DNA from: Lachnospiraceae bacterium
Lineage (GTDB): Bacteria; Bacillota; Clostridia; Lachnospirales; Lachnospiraceae
Direction of reading: 5' to 3'
DNA length: 64,000 nucleotides
Assembly (NCBI GenBank): GCA_017625815.1
Contig: JAGAKD010000002.1
Location: 62,001 to 126,000 of the forward strand
Part shown: positions 50,058 through 58,957 of the stretch, one piece after another
How positions within the stretch are numbered: position 1 is the stretch's first letter
Layout: the number at the start of each line of letters is the position of its first letter
Program-made: the position numbers and the translations under genes
The notes under the pieces: generated by a model
What the model was told of the DNA's origin: nothing
The model's input: the letters and a program-made list of their open reading frames with translations, nothing else
Databases searched by the model: none

Positions 50058-50974
50058 TATTCAAGCACCGTCCATATACCATAAATGTTATTGTGTATCT
50101 GTTTAAATGTAATTAAATATCTGTGATTTGCTTCAAATACAGGTTCTGCGTAAAGCCATTTAACCGTATTAGGTACAGTTATGGAAGGGCTTTCTTCATT
50201 AGTTAAAAATGAAATAGTCCATTCTTGTACTACTGTTTCAGGATAGCTTTTAATAAAGTTAATAATATGAATATTAGTCAATGGTTCCGCACAAACATAC
50301 TCAGTATCACTGTTAATATTTACACCATAAGATACTTCCACTTCTACTCCACTATATTTAGATATAAATGCAGTGGTATCCTGTATTGATAATTGGTCTT
50401 CTGAAAGTCTTATATATAAATTAGTGCTTTCACCTGAATTGATAGTAACTTCTTCATTTATGTTATGCCATTCCGCCTCAGCATGGTAATTAACAACCAA
50501 ATAACCTAAAGAAGTTTCATCAATAGAATCGTGTCCAGTTTCAGTAGCGTTAATAGAAATACGTTCACAGGGACACGAGAACCCAGCAGAACCAGTATTA
50601 TCATACTCACTTTGGTTTTCTGCACTTGAAATACCTAAACTTGCTGGGTCTTTGCCATTAACAAATTTAAATGTGACATCTGTATTCTGTGGTACTGTTA
50701 CAGAAACACACATGTAAAGATCATTTACAGGTGTTAATGATGATAATGAAACTATTTCTGTATAGCCAGATAAATCTGCATTTATAATTTCTTTTTTATA
50801 AACTCGATTTATCTCAGTGTCTACATAAGATTTATCCACAAAGTCATCTAATGAAGGTAAAACTGGTATTTCAGGTTTATTATGTATGTAGTCCATTTGA
50901 AGCGGATCAGTTTGATTCCAATCCGCTTGTATTATATGACCATGTGCTTTAAATTTTCTTGGAGTATCTGACAT
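50057..50974 (-). CDS. Phage tail fibre protein with the ADWNQTDP motif
   Basis: 305 residues. The segment IQADWNQTDPLQMDYIHNKP near residue 15 is a hallmark of phage tail fibres, where it links to the tail; it is followed by a Ser/Leu-rich LPSLDDFVDKSYVDTEINR. The C-terminal part is beta-rich, without a clear enzymatic motif. AGGT-rich ribosome site before the ATG. Confidence 0.8.
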   Translation of the reverse strand: MSDTPRKFKAHGHIIQADWNQTDPLQMDYIHNKPEIPVLPSLDDFVDKSYVDTEINRVYKKEIINADLSGYTEIVSLSSLTPVNDLYMCVSVTVPQNTDVTFKFVNGKDPASLGISSAENQSEYDNTGSAGFSCPCERISINATETGHDSIDETSLGYLVVNYHAEAEWHNINEEVTINSGESTNLYIRLSEDQLSIQDTTAFISKYSGVEVEVSYGVNINSDTEYVCAEPLTNIHIINFIKSYPETVVQEWTISFLTNEESPSITVPNTVKWLYAEPVFEANHRYLITFKQIHNNIYGIWTVLE

Positions 50975-50976
50975 AA

Positions 50977-51186
50977 TTATCTACCTCCAGTTGGTTCTTC
51001 CTCAGTATTAATTTTAGAAATTTTTGTTTTTGTTTCAATATATTCAAAACCGGCATCTTCTACATCAATAGATTCTCCATAGATTTCGTTAGTACCAACT
51101 TTTTGAATTTCAAAACCTTCATCTGAATAAATTCTATAAAGATTTATTCCATCTTCTCTTGTTAAATAAAACTCTCTAATTACCAT
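50977..51186 (-). CDS. Unknown 69-residue tail-region protein
   Basis: A short protein (MVIREFYLTREDGINLYRIY...) with an acidic C-terminal half. GGAGG before the ATG, which lies inside the last codons of the LRR protein. REFYLTREDGINLYR resembles small proteins next to fibre genes in Bacillota phages, but no function is known to me. Confidence 0.65.
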   Translation of the reverse strand: MVIREFYLTREDGINLYRIYSDEGFEIQKVGTNEIYGESIDVEDAGFEYIETKTKISKINTEEEPTGGR

Positions 51187-52880
51187 TCTGTAGATTCCTC
51201 CATTTTTGATGCAAATGATGACCAGTTAGATGCTGTTTTATACTTATCTAGACATCCTTGAGGTACTATTATTTTTAAAAGGTTATTTGTACTATATACA
51301 ATTGAACGAGTACTGTATAAACGTGGCGGAGTTTGGGCCTTTATTTTGATTACTTTCGTTAAGCTGGTATTATAACCCTCATAAAAAGCGTTATAATCAA
51401 TAAATTTTATAGTAGATGGCAATGTAATGTTTTGTAAAGCTGTACAGTATTCGAAAGCAGACTCGTTAATTGTTTCTATTCCTTCCGGAATTACTATATC
51501 TGTAAAAGCACTATTTGAGCTATAAGCACAAAAGCTTGCTGAAATTTCAGTAGCAGTTACAGTTTCTGCAAAAGTAATACTAGTTAGCGACGTTTTACGA
51601 CTTAAACTACCTGGAGGTAATGAAGTTATAGTACTAGGTAGTTGGATTGATGTAATGTTACTAGGAGTTTGTACTACACCTAAACAACCTTCAGAAATTA
51701 CTAAATCAGTAATTTCTGTATTAGATGACTTTATATAATAAGCAATATTATTAGACTCTGTAGGTATATAATCTAGGCTAATTCCTTGATAACTCAAGGC
51801 ATTACAAATAGTTTTTAATGTAACCCCAGGTATATTTATCAAGCTATCAGGTAAAGGTAAGGTTTCTTCAGAAAACATACTACTATCGCCATAAAAGGTA
51901 GCATAATAATAGTCAGATGCGTTATCATTTATAGTTCTTAATTTATTAGGAAATTTAATAGCAGGACCACAAATGCGATTAAAAGATGAAAAACTATTAG
52001 CATTTAGTATTTCTAAGTCTTTTGGAAAATTAATACGTAATATACTTGAAACAACGTATTTAGAATCATAATCATAACCATAATAGTATGACATTGCTTG
52101 TCCAAATATACCAGCTCCTAAGCTTACAACTGGTAAGTCTTCAATTTCATCTGGAAACTTAATACTAACACCTGAAACAGTGTTAGTGTATTCGCTTCCG
52201 GAGTCTTGATAACTATAAGTATCTTCATAAATAAAATCACGATCTAGATATGATTTTTCATGATTTAAGCTAATAATATATACTTTATTATCAGCAATAA
52301 CATAATCAAAGGTTCCATTTTCGGTAGTTTTAATTTCGCTACAATTTGATATAATTAAATCAGTATTATATTCAGGTAATTCAAACTGACTTAAGTCATC
52401 CTGACAGAAAACTTGCCCATAAAAATTAGAACTATATGTGAATGTAATCAGTTTATTATAAAAACTACTTTTTTGATCAGCAGCTACAGCAATTTTAGGT
52501 AAATAAATACTATGTTGATAATCATAATAGCAGTTATAATCGTAACTATCTGTTGATATTGTCTCTATAGCTCCATATTTCATGTACTGTAGAAATGGAA
52601 AGTTGCTACTATATGTGATGCTGGATAACGAATTTACTATCCCATATTTAGTGATGCAACCTAAGCGTAAACCATCTTTATAGCATATATTGTCAGAATC
52701 ATATAAGTATAGCATACCCTTTATGAGTTCATTACTATCATCTTTACCTTCAATAAGTTCTCCTTTCTCATTAAAAAATAAATTACCAGAAGCTATGTTA
52801 TTTTCATTAATAGTTTGCTTAGTAAAATCAATTACACAGTCTCCATTTACATAAATTTTTTTATAAGCTTTATCACTCAT
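51180..52880 (-). CDS. BspA-like leucine-rich repeat protein (LRR_5)
   Basis: 566 residues. The C-terminal 170 hold LRR_5-type repeats: NITSIQLPSTITSLPPGSLS, SLTSITFAETVT, FTDIVIPEGIETINESAF, ALQNITLPSTIKFIDYNAF and a last VPQGCLDKYKTASNWSSF. Further units occur near LPVVSLGAGIFGQA and FPKDLEILNANSF. BspA-type proteins bind host or matrix components. In a phage fibre operon it is probably a receptor-binding protein. The N-terminal part (KKIYVNGDCVIDFTKQTI) is a small anchor-like domain. AGGAGG before the ATG. Confidence 0.85.
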   Translation of the reverse strand: MSDKAYKKIYVNGDCVIDFTKQTINENNIASGNLFFNEKGELIEGKDDSNELIKGMLYLYDSDNICYKDGLRLGCITKYGIVNSLSSITYSSNFPFLQYMKYGAIETISTDSYDYNCYYDYQHSIYLPKIAVAADQKSSFYNKLITFTYSSNFYGQVFCQDDLSQFELPEYNTDLIISNCSEIKTTENGTFDYVIADNKVYIISLNHEKSYLDRDFIYEDTYSYQDSGSEYTNTVSGVSIKFPDEIEDLPVVSLGAGIFGQAMSYYYGYDYDSKYVVSSILRINFPKDLEILNANSFSSFNRICGPAIKFPNKLRTINDNASDYYYATFYGDSSMFSEETLPLPDSLINIPGVTLKTICNALSYQGISLDYIPTESNNIAYYIKSSNTEITDLVISEGCLGVVQTPSNITSIQLPSTITSLPPGSLSRKTSLTSITFAETVTATEISASFCAYSSNSAFTDIVIPEGIETINESAFEYCTALQNITLPSTIKFIDYNAFYEGYNTSLTKVIKIKAQTPPRLYSTRSIVYSTNNLLKIIVPQGCLDKYKTASNWSSFASKMEESTEW

Positions 52881-52884
52881 TTAT

Positions 52885-54252
52885 TTATTCCTCCTCAACA
52901 TATAAAGTAGTAGAACTATCTTCATTACTAATTTCAGTAGTAGTTCCATTTACATATAAAATATCCGATGTTGTCTCAGTAGTTCCATCTGGATATATAA
53001 TAGTTTCTGAAGACATATAGTTTTCAACATATTCAGCTATAAATTGTGCCATATAAGCTTTCATCTCGTCTTGAATATCTTCTTTAAAGCTACTTAATGT
53101 CTTACCGCTATATTTAAAAGATTTAGTAGCCTTATCAAAAACAAAAATTGCATCATCTTCCCAAGAATCATCAAAAGCTTGAGTAGGTACAACAGGTAGA
53201 TTATTAACAGTAATTTCTTTTGCTGAAATACTTCCTGATGGGGTAATTGTTACATTAGGGTCAGACTCATGTGTTTTAAAATACATATTATTATAAACAC
53301 TATTAGGTCCATAATTATGTAAGATAGGAGTATTTTTTGAAAAGTCAGGACGGTCTTTTTTCCACTCCAGCTGAGAGATCCAGGTCTCAGATGTTTCATT
53401 ACTAAAAATGATAAACTCTAAGCATGTACGATGGAAATTTTTTCCGTCATAAACATTTTCAACAACATTTACACCTGAATTAGCATCACCAACATAATAG
53501 CTGAAATCAATTTTTTTCCAGCCTTTTATATGGTCATAATCATTTGTTTTATTATAACATCTGTAATGTGATCGTTTATTTAGATTTGGTAGTTTATCAT
53601 AGTAGTATGATAGATAAAAATTACCATAAGGATATGTACCATATACTTCAGATGCTGCTTTTCCTGTTAATGGTGTCCAGTCAGCTTCATTACTAAATCT
53701 TATATGAATCTTTGCATAAGAATTTGCTGGAATTTTGATACAAGTTTCAAAACAGTTATCAAATAGATGACTAATATCTTTAGTACCAAATTCAAATGTT
53801 TCAAAAGGTTCACTATCTACCCAATAGTCTAAATCTTCAATTGAGCCAGCTATTTTTTCATATGGATAAGTAATATTTGGATCTGCTTCATCAGTACATT
53901 TGTGATAAGTTACTTTCACCCAGAATTTTTTATCAAGTGAAGCAAAAGCATTATCTAATGAGTTTATATATAATTTTCTTCCGCCAAATGGATTACTATT
54001 TTGAATAACAGAGCCATAACTAATGGTTTCATTTACTATTTTTGTATCGAGTTCAGTATGTGATACTGCATCAATATTTGTTCGTGCCTGAGCTTTTTGC
54101 ACATCGGTTAGTGCTTGTGTGGTATAATTTATTGAAGTATCAGGTGTTAAGTATATAGCCGTGGTATCTAATCTTTCATTGGTTTTTTCACGCTCATATT
54201 GGGCATCTGATAACTTATTAATCTTTAAAGCAGGTAAATTTTGTGTTATCAA
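52885..54252 (-). CDS. Phage tail fibre protein
   Basis: 455 residues. N-terminal KINKLSDAQYEREKTNERLD and TTQALTDVQKAQARTNIDAV, a common fibre linker (LTxxQKAQARxNI). A beta-rich body follows with CYNKTNDYDHIKGWKKIDFS-type segments, then a C-terminal helix and a Thr/Ser/Glu-rich end. TTG start with GGAGG 6-8 bases upstream. Distal host-binding function likely. Confidence 0.82.
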   Translation of the reverse strand: MITQNLPALKINKLSDAQYEREKTNERLDTTAIYLTPDTSINYTTQALTDVQKAQARTNIDAVSHTELDTKIVNETISYGSVIQNSNPFGGRKLYINSLDNAFASLDKKFWVKVTYHKCTDEADPNITYPYEKIAGSIEDLDYWVDSEPFETFEFGTKDISHLFDNCFETCIKIPANSYAKIHIRFSNEADWTPLTGKAASEVYGTYPYGNFYLSYYYDKLPNLNKRSHYRCYNKTNDYDHIKGWKKIDFSYYVGDANSGVNVVENVYDGKNFHRTCLEFIIFSNETSETWISQLEWKKDRPDFSKNTPILHNYGPNSVYNNMYFKTHESDPNVTITPSGSISAKEITVNNLPVVPTQAFDDSWEDDAIFVFDKATKSFKYSGKTLSSFKEDIQDEMKAYMAQFIAEYVENYMSSETIIYPDGTTETTSDILYVNGTTTEISNEDSSTTLYVEEE

Positions 54253-54267
54253 AAGTTACTCCTCCCT

Positions 54268-54852
54268 TCATTCAAGTTCTTTGACTAAAGAAGCTGTTTT
54301 TTCAATTAACTTCTCATAACCAGCGTTTAAATCATGAAGTGTATTTATTTCAACTTTCTGCTCTGGTGTTACTTCATAAGAATTATTCATTAAAATATAT
54401 GTACCTCTTAAGATATGGTACCATCTTTTTTGATTTTTAATTTTACCGTCAAGTAATTCTTGTGCTTTTTTCTTAAGACACTGACTGAATTCTTGCCGAT
54501 GTTCTTTAATTATATCAGTTTTTGGACATACATCTTTGCCAATAACTTTTATCATAAGCGAGTCTAAATAAGAAAACCAAGTAATTTTAGTATAAGGATA
54601 AGCCCTAATTTGTGAAAAATCTTTACCATCAACTAATAAAGTTTCCTGTGGTTTATTAAGTTGAGACATTGATCGTCTAAAATTATGCTTTGTTAATATA
54701 TGTGAAGCTCTTTGATAATGTAGTCTTTCCGAGAAGCATATATAATCATAATCATGTGGATTATCTATTACAGAGTCTACTCTTGAACCTCCCATATAGA
54801 TTGCAGCACAAGAGTCACCTAATAAAGAATATATATATTCAATTTTATCCAT
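54268..54852 (-). CDS. Nucleotidyltransferase-like protein in the tail operon
   Basis: 194 residues. MGGSRVDSVIDNPHDYDYIC at 20-39 is the nucleotidyltransferase beta motif: Gly-Ser then Asp34-x-Asp36, the metal-binding pair. The rest is helical with TYILMNNSYE and a basic middle. Such folds transfer NMP groups to proteins, tRNA or antibiotics. Placed between two fibre genes with overlaps on both sides. The target cannot be inferred. Confidence 0.75.
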   Translation of the reverse strand: MDKIEYIYSLLGDSCAAIYMGGSRVDSVIDNPHDYDYICFSERLHYQRASHILTKHNFRRSMSQLNKPQETLLVDGKDFSQIRAYPYTKITWFSYLDSLMIKVIGKDVCPKTDIIKEHRQEFSQCLKKKAQELLDGKIKNQKRWYHILRGTYILMNNSYEVTPEQKVEINTLHDLNAGYEKLIEKTASLVKELE

Positions 54853-55978
54853 TTGCGAGGTCCTCCTTATAAATTACTTGCCAGCAATTATTATCATCTA
54901 CATAGATACTACCTAGATAATTACCATATTGTGCTATATAAGAAGCTTCTAATTCAGGTGTACCTATAGTTTCTTGATAACCCTGATCACTATATGTATC
55001 AAACTCATAAATATCAATTGTATTATTTATAGTTGGATAAGAAGAATCAATTATTTGATAACCCCAGTTACAGCCACTACAGATAAATTTACCATCAAAA
55101 TCAGCAGTAAATTCATAAGCATCAAAATCATTACCATTGTTAGCAACTATTTTGGCTACACTTATACTATAGTTATTTGCTAATATTAACTCGTGGGAGT
55201 CATTTGCATTAAATAATTCCCAAGGTAGAGTATCTATTACTTGTGATTGTTTTTTATATGTTATATACCATACTCTATTTGAATCTTGATCATCATAATC
55301 TACCCAAATAGCTCCTAAATATTTTCCATATTTTCTTACATGCATAGCTTGTTGTTCTGAGGTTAAGCTAAAGCTATCTCCATTGTATGCTTGTAGTTCA
55401 TAGTACCAATCTAATGGCATTTCATAGATTTCTAACGGAGTCTCAGAAGTTAGATAATCTATGTCTATTGCTGTAGTATTTCCCCAATGTAAATTATTCC
55501 AAATTAAGTCCAACTCAAAATCAGCTGTTATACTAATACCATACTCGTGAATAATTTGTAAATCACTCCCGTTGGGGGTTATCTCAACTATAAAATCCTC
55601 AGGTAGATAGATTTCCTGTGCTTGTTCAACAGGAGTCTCTCCAGCAGGTTCAATATAAATTTCGGTATTACCCGTAACTATTAGACTTCTCTGATATTCT
55701 GTTAAATTAAAACCATCTACATTAGTTGCTGCAATTTCAAGAGTATCACCCATATAAATTTTATCACCACTATAAAGTCTAGCTAAAGTTGCTTTAGAAT
55801 TTCGTGATGAAGTTCTTATAACTTCTACATCTTGAACACCGGGACGCCAGTAAATTGTTAATGTATATTCTTGAATATTTTCTTCTGATTCTTCTTGTTT
55901 TGTGGTCTCAACTCGAACTTTATAAGTCTGTCCACCTAAATTTATTTTAAACTGGTTGGAGCCTAGATGAAATCCCAT
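54845..55978 (-). CDS. Tail protein with internal repeats
   Basis: 377 residues. It holds repeated units: HVRKYGKYLGAIWVDYDD...WYITYKKQ and SYIAQYGNYLGSIYVDDNN...WQVIYKED, about 120 residues apart, and a third weaker match near residues 60-100 (FNLTEYQRSLIV). The pattern suggests three tandem beta domains. Overlaps both neighbours; the ATG is preceded by GGAGG. No known domain. Confidence 0.7.
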   Translation of the reverse strand: MGFHLGSNQFKINLGGQTYKVRVETTKQEESEENIQEYTLTIYWRPGVQDVEVIRTSSRNSKATLARLYSGDKIYMGDTLEIAATNVDGFNLTEYQRSLIVTGNTEIYIEPAGETPVEQAQEIYLPEDFIVEITPNGSDLQIIHEYGISITADFELDLIWNNLHWGNTTAIDIDYLTSETPLEIYEMPLDWYYELQAYNGDSFSLTSEQQAMHVRKYGKYLGAIWVDYDDQDSNRVWYITYKKQSQVIDTLPWELFNANDSHELILANNYSISVAKIVANNGNDFDAYEFTADFDGKFICSGCNWGYQIIDSSYPTINNTIDIYEFDTYSDQGYQETIGTPELEASYIAQYGNYLGSIYVDDNNCWQVIYKEDLANG

Positions 55979-57009
55979 CAGTCATCCTCCTCCCAAGTAA
56001 CTATCTGAATAGCTGCAGTACCAATATTATTTCTAGCTATTTCCATCTGCTCATCGCTTAAAGTTTGTTCTTCATCGTAAGATAGAAAATGCTTTTTACC
56101 ATAATGTTTTATTAGATCATCAGGATCTATAGCAACCGGTGTAGCCATAATATTATTGTTGTCTAGCCCGGCATAACTAGGACTTGTGTCAAAATAGTAT
56201 TCCCCTGAAAAACCAAATATTTTATCAATAGTTTTTTCAGTACCACTATCGGTCCAAGTATAAGAATCACTTTCAGACTGTATAATACGATTAGGATGGT
56301 GAATAGTTTTAAACCAGTTTGTCCACTTCGAACCGTTAAATAGCCTATAATGTTCAGTTCTAAAAGGTCCATCATATGCTACTTGTTTAATTTGAATAGT
56401 ATTTGGGGATAGACGACCCCAGGAATCAGTTGTAGCAATCACTTCACCTCTAATTATAGACCCTTCGCTTAATGCACAAAAATGGCCATAAGGATCTGCA
56501 AAAGTTGAATCTTCTAGTTCATTCGTAATATCAGAATCTGAGTATCCAATGCTTTTAGTTAAAATATAACTTTTTAAAGGATCTTTATTCCAAGTTTTGT
56601 TGGTTGAGTCATATATAAAATCAATGTCCTCAATTTCAATCAAAGTTTCAGCTTCAGCTGCTCCTATGTTTATTCTTGCCTGGGCTTTTTGAGCTTCTGT
56701 AAGCTCTTGTTCTATATATTTCAGCGATGTATTATCAATAAAAGGCAATTCAGAGATTTTAGTTTTTCCATCGCCTAGTTTTATTCGTTCGTAAGTATAA
56801 GGTGTAGTTCTTCCAACAAGTTCATAGACAGTCTTTTTTACACCATCAACTATTTGGGTAATATCATTACCCTCTTCATCTACTTCAATATCGTAGATAA
56901 TAAATTCACCTTTATAAGGAACAAAGTTTTCTGCTTTATTCCAGTTTACTTCAAGGTCATGTTTTTGTATAGAACGTGACCTAATTCTTTTTTCTAAATT
57001 TTCTGACAT
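55978..57009 (-). CDS. Phage tail fibre protein with AQARINIGA motif
   Basis: 343 residues. N-terminal RSRSIQKHDLEVNWNKAENF and a KGEFIIYDIEVDEEGND segment, which resembles the fibre N-terminus that attaches to baseplate, followed by IKLGDGKTKISELPF and YIEQELTEAQKAQARINIGA, a common fibre motif. The C-terminal 60 residues repeat the DEEQTLSDEQMEIARNNIGT kind of unit. AAGGAG before the ATG. First gene after a hairpin, perhaps the start of a transcript. Confidence 0.85.
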   Translation of the reverse strand: MSENLEKRIRSRSIQKHDLEVNWNKAENFVPYKGEFIIYDIEVDEEGNDITQIVDGVKKTVYELVGRTTPYTYERIKLGDGKTKISELPFIDNTSLKYIEQELTEAQKAQARINIGAAEAETLIEIEDIDFIYDSTNKTWNKDPLKSYILTKSIGYSDSDITNELEDSTFADPYGHFCALSEGSIIRGEVIATTDSWGRLSPNTIQIKQVAYDGPFRTEHYRLFNGSKWTNWFKTIHHPNRIIQSESDSYTWTDSGTEKTIDKIFGFSGEYYFDTSPSYAGLDNNNIMATPVAIDPDDLIKHYGKKHFLSYDEEQTLSDEQMEIARNNIGTAAIQIVTWEEDD

Positions 57010-57092
57010 CGTAAATTTTACTCCTTCAATTTGTCATTTTCAAAATTCTATAGAGAGTATATACAAACTAATCCGTTTCAAGTTTGTAAATT

Positions 57093-57132
57093 TTTATATA
57101 ATGCCCCTATATTTCAAGAGGCATTATATAAA
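57093..57132 (-). terminator. Hairpin after the 57146 fibre gene
   Basis: A 13-base perfect stem (57093-57105 with 57120-57132, core ATAATGCC) but no T-tract on either strand, so termination is uncertain. The gap 57010-57145 otherwise contains a degenerate TTGTATATA sequence near 57056-57068. Confidence 0.5.
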
Positions 57133-57145
57133 TTTATATTTTTAT

Positions 57146-58837
57146 TTATTCTGCGCCACCACAGTCAAATACCCAAACTTCAGCATCTTCACCAGTATAA
57201 CTCTGTTCTGCTTTAATTTGTGCTGCGCCTACTGCATGGTCTGCAATTTTATCTGTAGTTATTGCTTTATCGGCAATCTTTGCAGTTGTAATACCTTTAG
57301 CAGCAACACCAATAGTGATACTATTATTAGTCTTTTGATTTGCAGTAAAATCTACCGAGCCGGTAAGAACTCCACTTTCAGTAGTAATAGCAAGTTTACC
57401 GTTACCAATATCTCCAGGCTTAGCTGCACCAATATCCTCTGGTGTTGGAAGCGCTGGTAGAGTATAAGTAGTTGCAACACCACCATTTAAGTGTCCCCAA
57501 GCATCAAATGATTCTTCAACTACAGTAAAAGAATCACCATGATTAAGTGCTATACCATTAGTAGAATAGCTATCAGATGGAGCAGCTTTATGGTAAATTT
57601 CAACATGGGTAATACCATTCAGTGAGCTTGTTTTAAGTTCAATTTTCTCTGTGGATACGAGGTCTAAAGTATCTGTTGATGGTATACTTACATTATCAAC
57701 TTTAATTGTTCTCCAAGTATCTTCAATATCGTCACCAGAAGGAATTAGATACCATTTAGCACCATCATATACGATAGAGTCACCAACTTTAGCAGTAAAG
57801 CCCTCATCTTGTGCATCCTTAGCAGGCTCAACCGTAAATTCGCCTGATATCTTATACATATCTCCTTTAACCGCAGAAGTAGGTAAAGAGGCAGTAGCAC
57901 CTTTAAATTCCATAGCTGCAGTAGTTTCTTGTCCAATTAAAGTCTTTAAAGCTGCTTCATTAACAGAAACTTTATAATTGTTTGCACTATTTTCCTTAAA
58001 CTCCTTATTATTTGTTGTTAATTCAACATCAATAAGGGTACCAGCTGATACTGTTGTCTTTGTATCCTTTTCATTACTACTAACGTACTCTTTAGTTGCA
58101 AAGTTACTTAAATCAACTTCTGCCTTTAAGCCATTATTACTTTGGCTTAATTTAACGGCAGTTCCACCATTAGCATTACTTGATGTAGAATCAATGATAA
58201 AGCCAACTTTTGGATTCTGAGCGTTGGTATTATCAACTTCAATTGCAGTGCCATCTTTTTTATTTACAGTTAAAACACCAAAGTCATTCTCATCTGGCAA
58301 CTCAGGAAAATCAATATTTTCATAAGTAACAGTCACTTCACCGTTGGCATTTTGTTCAACTTTCGTAACTGTTTTAATAGTAGAACCTGCTGCACTATAA
58401 GCAGTTTGCTTTGTTTTATAGCCTTCAAGTTCTTCTTGTGTAGCAAATGTAGTACCTTTTGTTACAAGAATACCATAAATAGTTTTATCATTTTCAGTCC
58501 AAGTACTATATTCAATTTTTGTTATTGCATTACCACTACCGGTTTCTTTAACTGGAAGATTTTCTTGCTTTGCCCAAGCATAAACGTCAGCAGCTTTTGC
58601 ATACGCCCAAGCTGTTTCATTAAAAGTTTTACCCTCAACACCTATTTTGACTAAATAAGCAGGAACTTCAGAGATTTTGCCACCAGCGTGTTGTTCTGCT
58701 ACTGTTACTTTAGCAAGAGCAATTTCACCCTCTTTAAGTTTAAGGGTAGATTGATCCCAACCTTTAACACCATCTTTAGTAATAAGTTCGGCATGTTTAT
58801 TAACAATTCTAGTATTTAGAATTTTTTCAGTTGCCAT
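57146..58837 (-). CDS. Phage tail fibre protein (563 residues)
   Basis: N-terminus EKILNTRIVNKHAELITKDG and LKLKEGEIALAKVTV, the typical baseplate-attachment end of fibres, then a long Thr/Val/Ala/Gly-rich shaft with a YSAAGSTIKTVTKVEQN unit, and a distal part with Ser/Thr-rich strands and ITTAKIADKAITTDKIADHAV. It begins with the TATACAATATTATA-type inverted repeat and promoter motif upstream. AGGAG before the ATG. Confidence 0.85.
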   Translation of the reverse strand: MATEKILNTRIVNKHAELITKDGVKGWDQSTLKLKEGEIALAKVTVAEQHAGGKISEVPAYLVKIGVEGKTFNETAWAYAKAADVYAWAKQENLPVKETGSGNAITKIEYSTWTENDKTIYGILVTKGTTFATQEELEGYKTKQTAYSAAGSTIKTVTKVEQNANGEVTVTYENIDFPELPDENDFGVLTVNKKDGTAIEVDNTNAQNPKVGFIIDSTSSNANGGTAVKLSQSNNGLKAEVDLSNFATKEYVSSNEKDTKTTVSAGTLIDVELTTNNKEFKENSANNYKVSVNEAALKTLIGQETTAAMEFKGATASLPTSAVKGDMYKISGEFTVEPAKDAQDEGFTAKVGDSIVYDGAKWYLIPSGDDIEDTWRTIKVDNVSIPSTDTLDLVSTEKIELKTSSLNGITHVEIYHKAAPSDSYSTNGIALNHGDSFTVVEESFDAWGHLNGGVATTYTLPALPTPEDIGAAKPGDIGNGKLAITTESGVLTGSVDFTANQKTNNSITIGVAAKGITTAKIADKAITTDKIADHAVGAAQIKAEQSYTGEDAEVWVFDCGGAE

Positions 58838-58883
58838 AAATTATTTAATCTCCTTAAATTTATTAATTTTATATAGAATTTAG

Positions 58884-58927
58884 TATAATATTGTATACTA
58901 TATTTATTAATAATATACAATATTATA
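58884..58927. repeat. Large inverted repeat over the promoter of the 57146 gene
   Basis: A perfect 14-base inverted repeat TATAATATTGTATA / TATACAATATTATA (58884-58897 and 58914-58927) with a 16-base AT-rich spacer. The right arm overlaps the promoter-like motif at 58922-58932. Confidence 0.7.
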
Positions 58928-58932
58928 CAGTA
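58922..58932 (-). promoter_or_regulatory. TACTGTATAAT promoter motif for the 57146 fibre gene
   Basis: One-base variant, about 85 bases before the ATG. The hexamer lies in the right arm of the 14-base inverted repeat. Confidence 0.6.
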
Positions 58933-58957
58933 AATTTAATTTTTAATTATGCTTTAA

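Noticed and set aside
57093..57132. Attachment site or bidirectional terminator at a 13-base inverted repeat
   Set aside because: There is no T-tract and no integrase nearby, so it is listed only as a hairpin after a gene.
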